22,500 nucleotides of DNA from Chromera velia (lineage: Eukaryota; Sar; Chromeraceae), in contig JAHBMJ010001250.1 of the NCBI GenBank assembly GCA_018398765.1, positions 1 to 22,500 on the forward strand. Reading direction: 5' to 3'. Both the position numbers and the translations under genes were made by a program. Under the pieces are notes generated by a model, which was given only the letters and a program-made list of their open reading frames with translations, had not been told where the DNA came from and searched no databases. Shown one piece after another: positions 10,167-20,906 of this stretch; within the stretch, counting starts at the first letter, position 1; the number at the start of each line of letters is the position of its first letter.

Positions 10167-10682
10167 GCCGTAGTTGGAGGATGGGCGGAGGTATCTCTCT
10201 CTGTTCTGCAAGTTCTCGAAGAAACACCAGACAATTGTCGAGTCATATAAAGAATTAAAATCAAATACTTTTTAAATTTTATTCAACTGATGTTTAAAAA
10301 TATGTTAGCGTATCATAATATATATATATTTTTTCTTTTTTTTTGCTAATTTTGTGCTCAAAAATTAGTAAAAAAATATTTTAAATTTTTGATGGGGTTT
10401 TCATGGTGTTTGGTACGCAGAATCGTCAACCCCCCCCCCCCCCCNCCCCCTAAAGACCAAATAAAACAAATATTATTTATAGCCATTTTGAACATATTTT
10501 ATTTATTAGTTTTTTATTTTATTTATCATGTTCCACGCCTAGAAAACAAAAGGCTAGACAAAAGGTAAATTAATTATCCAAAAATCTAGCCAAAAATGAT
10601 TCTAGAAATAATTTTTAAATGATAATCCTAAATGTTCTAAAAAACGAAACTGTCTCATGTTTTGCCGCCAAACGCTAGAAGC
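10167..10682. other. AT-rich island with an ambiguous poly-C run
   Basis: About 10240-10670 is strongly AT-rich with poly-A/T tracts and a short (AT)n at 10318-10330. It is split by a C run at 10430-10450 containing an N at 10445. No gene is visible. It closely follows the stop of the plus-strand remnant and may be its 3' region, or an element terminus. Confidence 0.7.
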
Positions 10683-10913
10683 TTAGAAATAGGCCGATGG
10701 CGATGGCGTATGATGATGATGAGTGATCATGATGTCACATAATGACTCACATTGCCATGTCACCCCAGGCCCATGTGCCAGTGCAGCGTAGCATATGCTC
10801 ATGGTGAAACACGCTGAGCCTGAAATCCGCCAAGAATGTTCCTTATACAGTTGTACTATCTCGTCGCTAGTCTCGTCGACAGCTTCTGAGTCCATGGCTA
10901 GGTCCATGGGCAA
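10683..10913 (-). CDS. Short hypothetical ORF, 76 codons, uncertain
   Basis: It starts MPMDLAMDSEAVDETSDEIV and ends in a His run (THHHHT) encoded by a CATCAT repeat. The N-terminal acidic part looks protein-like and could be a first exon; the C-terminal part reads through low-complexity DNA. No family is recognised, and a chance ORF is quite possible. Confidence 0.2.
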   Translation of the reverse strand: MPMDLAMDSEAVDETSDEIVQLYKEHSWRISGSACFTMSICYAALAHGPGVTWQCESLCDIMITHHHHTPSPSAYF

Positions 10914-11858
10914 TTATTTTCTTTGCTCTCTTTCTCCTTTTTGAATTTCATCGAATTCTACCACAAGCAGTAGACAACAGACCCGACCATCTGTAAGAAT
11001 GCCAGTGCGCCTGGTCATTCCAGGACTGCCGCAACAAAGTGAATTCAGGTATCGATCGATCTGTACGTATACCATGTCCTGAGTGCACCCCGTGCAGATA
11101 GGGCACTCATCCTCATTTGTCTCTCCAGTTCAGACAGCTACGGTGCTCTTCTCTTGGACTCCCACAAAAAGAGGACAGTGGCGGTGTGGCTTTTCGGCGA
11201 TCGATGGGCGTGTCTGTCGGGTTTCGCGCTGTTCTTCCCTTCTACTACCAGTGGTGTCGGACAAAAAAGGAGCGATGGAGACCCTGTTGAGTTGGATGGA
11301 ATTTGAAAAGAATGAATGGTCCCGTCTCTCCATTAAATAATGAGAAGGCGTCTCCGCCGAGAGAAAGCGGCGAAACAGACAGAAGAGACAGAAAGAGAGA
11401 ACCACGAATGCAAAGAGACAATTTGCCAGAAGAATTGCAGCAATACGTGCATGACATGACCCTTTCCCCGACCTCCCTGTCCTCCTCCTTTCCTTCAAAG
11501 AAAGGAAGCACACACAGAACTCTTACTACACACCCAGCTGACCCCATCTCAACCGGGACCTGACTGCCTCCACCTCCATTTCAGTTCGTTCAATACGATC
11601 TTTCCTAGAGCTCCACCACACCATCTCCGGACCTTCACCACACTCTCCCCCTCACACTTTCCTCTGACCTCGCTCTGGGCGCAACCCACTCGCTGACTGA
11701 CACAAACTTTGAAGAAACCAAATGCAAATCCCTCCCACCTTCACACTCCTCCAGACACATCCCAACCCACACCCCTTTCCCTTCACCTCCATCCGCCTTT
11801 ATTCAATTCGTCTCTCTCTTCATCCATCCAGACGCCCAGGCAACACACCAATCTTCTT
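10914..11858. other. Intergenic region downstream of the Nab2-like gene
   Basis: It lies 3' of the minus-strand gene ending at 11859 and presumably holds its 3' UTR. No other gene is seen. Two palindromic GATC-rich spots (ATCGATCGATC near 11052) and C/T-rich tracts at 11570-11860 are the only notable features. Confidence 0.5.
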
Positions 11859-13738
11859 CTACGTGTGGGGGGGTGGATTTGTGCCCGACATGTTGAGGGA
11901 CTGGTTCAGAGACGAACCTCCCGAGCTTGCCCCCTGGGGGGTGAACCCATAGAGCTTCAGGTAGTCCTCCTTCCTCATCCCCACAATGTTTGTCTTCCGT
12001 CCTCCGTCCTCCCCCCCCTGCTGGTACACCGAGTCGGGAGGTGGGAGGACCCACCCAGAGTCCCCACCCGCACCTGCGCCTGAGGGGTCCTCGGCAGGCG
12101 CTCCCTCAGCGGCTTGTTTCTGCACCACACAGCGGCGGAGAGAAAAGATGACTGTGTAATGGTGTCTCTGTCTCGTTTCGCCCTCCGTCTTCCCACTACA
12201 GTGTCTCTGAGCTTCAGTCAGTCACGGCCAAAAAGGTAACGGGGGGTTGAATCTAAGAGGAAGAGGAACGACTGTCATGCAGTCCCCATGCATGCACCGA
12301 CAGACAGACCTACCTCTGCATGCGTCTCCTCCTCCTCGTCGTCATCGTCTTTGTTCGGAACGAAGACCAGGGAATCGTCCGTGGCACCTAAGAAGAGTGG
12401 AAGAAAATTAAGAAAGAAGAAAGGTTCACGAGAGCGAAAAAACAACACAGACAGACAGGACGGCGTGGATGCAGACAGCATGACGGGACAACCCAAAAAG
12501 GCACAGCATTCTTTTTTCATTCAAGAAAATGACGTAGTCCGTCTGCCCCACAGATTAACTTCAGATGAAAGCTCGGGCTGCCCGATTAACTTCAGATGAT
12601 CGATCCGTCTGCCCGATTAACTTCAGATGATCGATCCGTCTGCCCGATTAACTTCAGATGAAAGGTCCGGCTCCCTTTGTGTTTCCCACCTCCCCCTGTG
12701 CTGACCTGCGCCCTCCCCCCCAGAGGCAGCAGCTCCGAGGCCTCCCTTGTTGGCTGCCTTCTTTGCCAGGAATGCTTGGTAATTCTTCTTCGCGTCCCAC
12801 CCAGCTTCGTGAGAGAAGTTGCAGTGGGCGTTGGAACAGTCTTTTCCTGCAGAGAAGCGCAAAGCGAATGTAGGAAGAAATAAATCAATGAGTGACTGAA
12901 TGACCAACCGAGGCTGTCAACCTCCAATTTTTTCGGGAAGGAATTCGATGCTATTCGAGTTTCACCTTTCCCAAGCACTGTCGGTCCAAGACGAGGAATG
13001 GAAACGCAGAATGCCCAGAGAGAATGCAAGCAGCACAGAGGAACAGCACGAAGAGAGCTAGAAAAAGACCAAATCTGTCCGTGTGCAGGGCGCAAGTTCA
13101 CCGATGTCAGCCAAGAGACAGAGAGACCCACCCACCGAATTTGCAGGGCAGTTGGGGGTGGATGTAGAAGCACTCGTTGCCGAACGAGCACTGCGGCCAA
13201 TTCTTGCACTGCAAGCAACGAGGAAGGAAGGAAGAAGGGTTTTGTTTGGAAGAAACCGTCGAGCATGGAGGGAGGGAGGGAGGGAGGGAACTCTCAGATT
13301 TTCCTTCTTGTCGCGTCCAAAGAGGGGGAGGGCATTTTGTTGGGACAATCAATGCACGATGAACGATACAGATCTTGTCTGTCCCCCTTCCTGCCTGCGT
13401 GTCCATCTTGCCAGTCCATCCTCTTCCTTCCAATCACCATATCCCGGCAGGAAATGACAAGGGGGCTGGATGGGTACTGATAGAAAAGGAAGGCAGAACC
13501 GGTGGGAAAAACAGAAGTAAATACGTGCAAGACATGACCGACCAATTCTCTAGGGTGAATGAACGGGCAGTCGTCTCCCTTGGTGCACCTCGGCCAGAAT
13601 CGGCATCTCTTCGGTTTGGAGAACCCCCCTGCCCCTCCCCCGAGGTTCTTCGAGGAGGACGAAGAGGATGCGGCGGCGGGACCGTTGGCCCACTGTTCCA
13701 TCAACTGGGCCTGCAATTATATGTATGTATATATATAC

Positions 13739-13769
<31 letters not shown>

Positions 13770-13958
13770 ATATATATCCTTGAGCCGAGCGTTTGAGCGT
13801 CGTCGCCGCATGTCGCCGCCATTCACCGCTGCCAAACAATATTTCAGCAAGAAAGATACATTCCAACAGAAGCAACAGGAAGAGCAGTGAGAGAAGAGAA
13901 TCTGAAAGACCGTCTGTGAAACAGTCGGTGAAATCGAACGGACACCCCCTCGTGTGGA

Positions 13959-13989
<31 letters not shown>

Positions 13990-16746
13990 CACACACACAT
14001 GTGTATATGAAGATAAATGCATGCACCGTTGGCCCACTGTTCCACCAACTGGGCCTGCAATGATATTTTTTTCCCGTTCAATTTGTCTGTTTGTTTGTTT
14101 GTTTGTGTTGGTCTTTCGTGGTCAGCAGGTATGGACAGGGTGATTGCGTTTATGGTCACATACAGCACACTGCAGAATTACACCCTGATTCGCCCACCGT
14201 TTGAGGTCTACGAGAAGGCTGGGAAGGCCGGCGCCATACAAAGAGCATGAACCCTCAAGCTGATCGCAAGCATGCAGACTGTTAGGATTTTTTCTTCTAT
14301 TCGGTTCTTCCTTTTCTACAGCCCGTAAGAAAGCCAGGTAGGTATACGGCCAGTCTCTCAGACTCACACTGCCTGATCCTTTAATGCCTGTCCACACATG
14401 CACAGATAATCAGCATGGCATAGCATGATCCCGTCTCAAATTTCAGAACAACCACGATGCACCCCCAATTTCTTTTCTTTCTCAGTGTGTCAGACTAGAC
14501 TGACCCGAAGGAACTCTGCCGTCACCTGTCTCTGTGTCTTCAGAACTACCCCCCCTTTGTGTGTAGTGCCAGAAGTTTCCTGTTTCTGCTGAGCATACCA
14601 CTGCTCGTACTGCTGCTGTTGCTGCCTCGCGTGCCACTGCTGGGAGGGCTGGGCAGGGCCGGGGGCGGAACCCGAAGTCCACGAATCCCCACTGCCCTGG
14701 ACTGCGGATGCTGGAGTGAGCACGATTGGCCGACCCCCCCTCTTCTCGTCCGCCGCTCTCTGGTTGAAGCCCGACTGCTCTCTGCACATCTTCGCAGCTG
14801 CCTCTGCTGCGGCGTGAAGGGCGTGGCCACCGGCACTCGGGGGGAGGGGGCGTGAGGGGGGGCTGTTGCTCGCCTCGCTGCAGACAGTTCAGTAGTGCAG
14901 GGAAGAAACGAGGGAATGCATGGCAAACGTAGCAGAAGAAACCGTGCACGAAGACGGCATGCAGCATCGCTCTGATGGATCCACACAGTGCCTACAGTCA
15001 CTTCTTCACACATTCATTCAGAGCAGATTCTCTCTCTCTCTCCCTCTCTCTCTCTGTGCATGTGTTGTGTGTGTGTGTGTGTGTGTGTGTGTCAGACCGA
15101 CGATACAGACTCTTGTCCTCTCACACAATTATCTGTCAGACTTCGTCCATTCCTAAAACCCTTTACGCTTGTGTCATGATTTAAGAAGCGAAGGGAAAAA
15201 CAGAGCTCATGCGAAGAGGCAGGCCTCTTTTCCAGACGTGTGTGTCCCAAAGAGACCATGCAACCACCCCGACTGACTGACTGTCTGGCCTTCTTGGAGG
15301 AGTCGGAAGACCGCGCAGGTGCGGGTCCGTTGCCCCCCCCATGTACGGGCGTGTGGGGCTGGTCGTCTCTCTGGGCCCTGGGTACAAGGAGAATCGCGGG
15401 CTTTGCCTTGGGCTTCACGACGAACACTCCTGGAAGCAGTGGACAAGCAAATACATCAATCTTCAGGAGAATCAATGGACGCAAATGTGAGGGAGGAAAT
15501 GGCTTAATTCGGTTTGCCAACTTTATTCCAACCCTCACACCCCGAAAAAGCAACACACAACCCTACAGACCATACGGTCTCGAGTGATTCAGAGTCATAC
15601 GTAGAAAGATATGTCTATTTGCCATTCACGTAGGGAGAGAGATGGACACACACATACACACACCCTCACACAACAACAACCACAACCACAACAACAACAA
15701 CAACAACAAACGGACCTGGTGCCTCAGGCCACTGGTCCTCGTGTCCCTCCGAGACTTCAATTCTCTCCCAACTGTTGCCGCCGTGAGGGGCGCTCCTCTT
15801 CCGGTCCTGCTTGCGGTCGCCTGCACAGGAACGACGCGAGACATTCAAATCTTCAGAGAGAAAAGGAGCATAAAGGAAACGTCCCTGTGTGGTAGAGAGA
15901 AAATGACTTTCTTGGTAGACAACACGTAAAAGGAGACGAGTACACTGTTCTTCTCTCCGAAAGAACCCTCTCCACTCTCTCCAGAAACCTCCCGACCAAA
16001 TCTGCACCCCCCTTTACCATACCAATTCAAGCCAAAGGAAAGACACTCACGACCCCAATACTCTACTCCAACCCTCCCTTCCTCCCCTCGAACACACCTT
16101 CGGCTCCTGCGCCACTCGCATCAGCCCTGCAGTCATTGATGCACGCACACGAACACGGGAGAATGGTGTACACCCATGAGGAAGAGGAGAGAGGAAGAGA
16201 AGTTTTTGAAAACACGACAAGTCGCTGTATTGATCTCCGCAGTTCTTTTGTCGTGTGTATTGAATGAAGGCTGTTCATCTCTGCAGCACTTTCGTCAAAT
16301 AAATGCCACGTCTTTCGCACGCCTGGCAGACGTTTCAAAAGAAATGGAACTGTGGAGTGACTGCGGCAAAGCGAAGGAGAGCTCCAAAACGAACCCGAAG
16401 GACGAAAAACACAAGTTTTCCCGGCTGCAGTCGTTCCAGAACCTTTCCAGTTCCTTTCGAAGCGGAGGCAGACAAAGAAGATGTAAAACAGAAATAGAAA
16501 CTGCTGTACAACTACAGAGCACTCAAACACAGACGAAAACAATGACAAAGAAGAAATCCAATCTACGGACTGACATTTCAGTGTCCCCCCCCTTCCTTTC
16601 AGAGCGCAGGTCCCGAATCACGGACCCGAACAGGCCGCCTGCCCGGGGGCCTCTCCCGCCGTCTGCAGAACATTCAGATAAGAGGAGGCTTGTGCACCCG
16701 AACAGATGACACACACACACATACATACATACACACACATACACAC

Positions 16747-16777
<31 letters not shown>

Positions 16778-17954
16778 CACGCAGACACACACAAAGCGAA
16801 TGCTTACTCTCCCGCAAAAACGCACAGAAAAGAGAAGACGCAAAAGTGTTCCTGCCACCCCACAACAACAGACAGGACCAAAGCTCACACATGCATGCAC
16901 CTGCACAGAGACAGACTGACACACAAACTCGAGAACCCCACGGCTCAAACAGATTTGTGTGAGACGATTCACCACAAAGTACTTCTGAGAATTTCAAGGA
17001 AGAACAGGCACGCACCTCTTTGAGGCATCCTGCGAGGGCTTCTCCGTTGGGGCGCAGGGGCAGGTGCAGGCGCTCGGAGGCCTTCAGCGTGAACCCCCAT
17101 GGAGACATCCCCTGAGGGCTCGGGCTGCTTCTGCTGTTGCACTTCGAAACTCGGTGCTCCTGCTCTCATCGTCCCCCCCGGCATCACATGCTGCTGTGCA
17201 ACCGTCTGCCAGTCTCCAGCTGAATTCATGGCAACGCTCCGAAGGCCCCCACCCTGATTCCCATGATCTTCCTTGTCTGCCTGCGTGTCGTGCTCCGTGA
17301 ATCTCGTGTCGTGCTCGAAGTGTTTACCGTACTCATGGCGAGTTCCATCCCCAAAACCGTTCACCGTGGCCTTTCCTTCTACGCACTCTTCCGGGCCCTG
17401 CCTGTACTGCGGGATCTCTGCCTGGTGCCCCCGCGAGGGGGAGAGCGGCGGCTGCGGCTTTTGGGACTGGGACGCTTGGGAGGAATTCACAAGGGTGCCA
17501 AAGAACCAATCCACAAAGGGAGTTGCCTGCGCAAAGAAGGACAGAACGAACAGGGTGCAGGGAGGCCAAGCAGCGCAACATTCACCAAGGCAAGCGCACA
17601 GCAGAACTACGGACAAATCAGACGGGAAAAGTGGACTCTTTGTTGTAGCTTTCTTACGGACCTGGTCGTCTTCCAGAAATTCCGCAAGGGCGTCCTTCAT
17701 GTCCGACCGAGTGAACGCCCTCTTTTCACCATACAGAGCACAAATGTACCTGCAGGAAAAGAGTGAATTGATGCAAGTGATAGGCGTCGATTTCTCTGGT
17801 TGCGGCTCCAGCAATTCTGGCCGGGAAGGGAAAAAGCGGTGAGATGAAGACGAAAATGAGCTGACTCGGTGAGGACTTGGACATTCTTGTTTGGCAGGAT
17901 TGTCTGAAGCTGCCCTTGTATCTCCGCAAAGTGGTTCTCCACCTGGATCACCAT
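11859..17954 (-). CDS. Nab2/ZC3H14-like nuclear poly(A)-RNA-binding CCCH zinc-finger protein, 13 exons
   Basis: Predicted nuclear protein that binds poly(A) tails through tandem CCCH fingers. Exons (minus strand): 17954-17866, 17749-17662, 17526-17016, 16662-16575, 16126-16098, 15820-15716, 15429-15282, 14877-14550, 13710-13543, 13208-13136, 12846-12706, 12387-12314, 12119-11859. All introns are GT-AG, all phases match, and the sum is 2103 nt (700 aa). The start has a good context (CACCATGG). Residues 1-73 (YICALYGEKR, DALAEFLEDD, PFVDWFFGTL) fit the PWI-like N-terminal fold of Nab2/ZC3H14. Residues 74-490 are low complexity, Gln-rich near 430. Fingers: C498-x5-C504-x5-C510-x3-H514, C519-x5-C525-x5-C531-x3-H535, C540-x5-C546-x4-C551-x3-H555. 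An acidic stretch (DDDDEEEE) and a C-terminal YLKLYGF follow. ZC3H14 has five fingers and yeast Nab2 seven; only three are visible here. Least certain are exon 5 (29 nt) and the end of exon 8 (14526 is an equally phased alternative, +8 aa). Confidence 0.85.
12540..12667. repeat. 31-bp tandem repeat, four copies, in an intron
   Basis: The core GATTAACTTCAGATGA recurs at 12553, 12584, 12615 and 12646, exactly 31 bp apart. The two middle units are identical (core then TCGATCCGTCTGCCC); the outer ones are diverged. It lies in the intron between exons 11 and 12 of the minus-strand gene. Units abut directly, so it is a minisatellite and not a spaced array. Confidence 0.9.
13266..13289. repeat. (GGGA)n microsatellite
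   Basis: About six GGGA units on the plus strand. On the minus strand they give a (TCCC)n pyrimidine tract within the intron between exons 9 and 10 of the Nab2-like gene. Confidence 0.8.
13681..13716. repeat. 36-bp direct repeat, copy A (covers acceptor and start of exon 9)
   Basis: Identical to 14025-14060 except one base (T/C). In minus-strand terms it contains the splice acceptor TTGCAG and the first 30 bases of exon 9 (AQLMEQWANG). Confidence 0.9.
13718..13778. repeat. (AT)n/(TACA)n microsatellite
   Basis: TATG/TACA and AT dinucleotide repeats lie immediately intron-side of the exon 9 acceptor of the minus-strand gene, where a polypyrimidine tract would normally lie. Confidence 0.95.
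13959..14008. repeat. (AT)n-(AC)n microsatellite
   Basis: AT repeats of about 26 bp followed by ACAC, inside the intron between exons 8 and 9, close to copy B of the 36-bp repeat. Together with 13718-13778 it suggests the copy A plus microsatellite unit was duplicated. Confidence 0.95.
14025..14060. repeat. 36-bp direct repeat, copy B (decoy acceptor and exon start)
   Basis: 35 of 36 bases match copy A at 13681. On the minus strand it presents the same TTGCAG acceptor followed by AQLVEQWANG, 344 bp upstream of the true exon 9. It could be used as an alternative mini-exon or be a silent decoy. Confidence 0.9.
15029..15092. repeat. (CT)n and (GT)n compound microsatellite
   Basis: TCTC repeats at 15029-15056 and GT repeats at 15066-15092, within the intron between exons 7 and 8 of the Nab2-like gene. 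Confidence 0.95.
15669..15711. repeat. (CAA)n microsatellite next to a splice donor
   Basis: CAA repeats on the plus strand, TTG repeats on the minus strand. They begin four bases after the GTCCG donor of exon 6 of the Nab2-like gene. Confidence 0.9.
16708..16796. repeat. (AC)n/(ACAT)n microsatellite
   Basis: Long AC repeat with ACATACAT interruptions, inside the intron between exons 3 and 4 of the Nab2-like gene. The long frames across it are repeat artefacts. Confidence 0.95.
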
Positions 17955-18762
17955 GGTGCGAGACTATCGACCACAGCAAGTGACCGTGCCGAACGCGAAG
18001 AAAGGCAGACAAACTGGAGTTCTTCAATTGCCGTCTCTGTCAACGGAAAAACGAATAGACGCTGGAAGTCGAAACTGCCGAGCTGCAATGAAACGATTGT
18101 GCCCTGCGTGCGCTCCAGCGTGAAAGCAGACAGAATGGAACCTTTGTGCTGGACTCTCAGACAGCGTGTTTTGACGGCTGGGTGTGTTCAAGGTTCAGAA
18201 GGAAGGAACTGCGCGATGCATGGATCAGACAGTCATTGGATCTCGTGATCGCTGTGCGATTTATGCGCGTTTTTTTCTGGGGGCCTTTCTGATTTGCCCT
18301 CCACGAAGCGGACGACATGCATGCATGCGCGGAAGGATGGAAACAGCCACATATAATCGCATATACAGAGAGGTAGGTAATTAAAACAATTTATACTCTT
18401 TATAATTTTCATGCAGGTCAGCTACATCATATGCAGGCTGCACGCACAGCTTCTGCTTGATCCTTTGAGAGATCGTGGAACAAGCATCGAGTGCTGAAGT
18501 GAAAGCAGACGCTTGCTTTGCGGAAAGCTGGACAGTCTGAAACAGATCGATCGAACGTGCCATGTTGAAATGAAGCCTCTGCACACCGGTTGCTCGATCG
18601 AAGAAGGAGAAGAAACAACTACCCGTTGACGCCCAAGAAGGGTAGTCAGACAATCGAAACATCTCACCAGAGCTGGCTGGTAGAGCTTTTGTATCTTCTA
18701 CCATCAATACAAGACGGACGGACACACACAAAGGCCCTAAAGTCAACCAAGTCATTCCGTCG
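17955..18762. promoter_or_regulatory. Divergent intergenic region, probable promoters for both flanking genes
   Basis: The minus-strand gene starts at 17954 and the plus-strand gene at 18763, leaving 808 bp for both 5' UTRs and promoters. No TATA box can be placed with confidence. A short AT-rich patch lies at 18378-18412. Palindromic CATGCATGCATG occurs near 18318. The assignment rests on position only. Confidence 0.5.
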
Positions 18763-20835
18763 ATGTTCGTTTCTCTCCTCTTGGTGCTCTCCCTCCTCCA
18801 GAAGGTGGGGGAGGCTGTGTCCACCAAGAAGCCAAGAGGAGCTCCTGCAAGTTTCATGGACAAGTCAGGGGAAGAGGGGGAGGCAAGCGTAATCGGTCAG
18901 TCACTCACGTACTTACTCTGTCACTACACGAGAAACTCACTCGACTGGCATGCGGTTTCTGTGTCTGCATGCTCCCTTCTTCTCTGCCTCCTCCGACTGG
19001 CATGCGGTTTCTGTGTCTGCATGCTCCCTTCTTCTCTGCCTCCTCCGACAGACACCTCACGACTACGAGAGGCTTTCTGCGGCAAATACATCCAAGACAA
19101 GTGCCAGGGAGCCCATGTAAGTCCCGACGAGTGCTCGGGGGAGGGGCAAATAGGGATAATGTCTTGGCAAAAAGCATACCTGGATTTTCACGGTTGCTTG
19201 TTTGGGAGGGAGGGGGAGACCCTTCGTGCGCCCTTCTTCCTTCCTCTCAAAATGGCTGACTGACTGGTTCAGAAAGGAGAAAGAGTCCGACTGAGTGACT
19301 GGCTCAGATAGCGGCTCGCTGATGGAGATGTCTGTCGTGCTGACTCGCCTCCCTATTGCCCGCATGACTGACTGACTGACTGGCTACATGGGCTTTGTGC
19401 GTGGGCAATTGGGAGTGTGTGCATTTGTTCGTGCCTGTGTGGAAGTGTGGCAGAGATGGGAGGGAGGGGCTTGGTGTGCGTGCGTCCACGGGTAGACGTC
19501 TGAGCAAGACTGGTCCGCCTGTGCCAGTGTCTTTGTCTCCCTGTCCGTCGACGTGTCCATTCGAACATATCATTTGGTACTCTGTGTACCTGCGTATTGA
19601 ATTCTGGTTCTCACGACTGTCCCCCTGTGTGTCTGTCTATCTGCCTGCCTGCTTGCACCCCTGCCTGTCCTGTCCATCCCGCAGCTGTCCACATCATCTG
19701 TTGATTTTGGGGAGAGGGAGGAAAAGACGGGGGGTGTCTCTTTCAAAGTGATCAGGAACTTTTTCGTCGAACAGAAAGCAGTGGCGGCATGCGGCAAGGT
19801 CAGATCACAGCATGCATGGTTTCCTGTCTGGTCCTCTTTTCCCGTGAAACTTTCGTCTCTTCTTCGTTCGTTTGTTTTTTGCACATTCGTTCGCGGACTC
19901 GTTTTCTACTTGTTAACTCATTTATTTGTCTCTCTCTCAGCTTGTATTTCGAGGGCCTCTCCCCCTCCACCCTCTCTGTTCCCTTTGCTTCCTTCTTTTC
20001 TCGAAAGATCGTTCCAAATCAAATCTACACACGCAGGTCTCCCCTGACGTTCGCTTCGAGGGCGAGGGTCGAGTCGAGCTGCCCTCTGAGGCAGCCGGCT
20101 CTTCCCCCTCTAAAGCTGAGGGGGGAGCGGAGACACAAAAGAGAACAGAGGAGGGAGCTCGTGAGGACTCTACGACTTCCTCGGGCGTGACCTCTCTTGA
20201 GTTCTCTCCTGAGAACGCAAAACTGGTCATCGTCAACGATACTCCTCGAGTGAGTAGGTCTGACAATAGTGGCACCCGGCTCCTTTCTGAGTGTGGTCAT
20301 TTCGACTTTTGCTCGCCACATTTGGTCAATTGGTTATCTTTTTGAATTCAGTGCAGTTACACTGCGACTGAGATCGGCACAAGGAATCTCTCTGTGGGAA
20401 CTGTAGTTCTGTTTTCAAGTTTGCGCCCCACTTGTTCACCTGCCTTGCATGCCTGCAAGAAGGTATGCCTATTTCCCTCCCTGCCTTCGTGTGTGTAAGT
20501 CTTCTTGTGTGCCTACCTTCTGATCCATTCATTTCCCTGATTGGCTGGCTGGACATGCAAAATTCCTTTTCAGGTCTTGGAGGTGCTGCGTTCGAAGTGC
20601 GCCTGTGCCGCCTCTTCTTACGACGAGGCAAAAAAGAAGGCTGATCAACCCGGATCGGAAATTGGTTGGTCAGCATGAATTCAGGTTTCGTGGAAAAGGT
20701 TGTTGAGCAGGTCGAAAAAGAAGAAGGGGGATTACGGGATCCTTACATATACTCTCACACACATAGACAAATTGCAAGCGTTCATATAGAGCAACATGAG
20801 GGCGCGCGCGCGCGCGCACACGCACACACACACAC

Positions 20836-20906
<71 letters not shown>

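Noticed and set aside
12540-12667. CRISPR-like regular repeats
   Set aside because: Units abut with no unique spacers, there are only four copies, and they sit inside a eukaryotic intron.
12592-13266. 224-codon minus-strand ORF
   Set aside because: It runs through exons 10 and 11 and introns of the Nab2-like gene in the wrong frame. The CCCH frame has matching splice sites.
13701-14168. Minus-strand ORFs rich in Tyr-Ile and Cys-Val over the AT/AC repeats
   Set aside because: Microsatellite translations. Only the exon 9 part is supported.
16969-18027. 352-codon minus-strand ORF as a single-exon gene
   Set aside because: Only its middle (17526-17016) is used. The upstream part lacks the PWI-like residues, which lie in other frames joined by clear GT-AG introns.
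18889-19263. Unspliced continuation of the signal-peptide ORF
   Set aside because: It reads through a 52-bp tandem duplication that shifts frame between copies. Splicing 18896-19051 gives phase-correct continuation into later exons.
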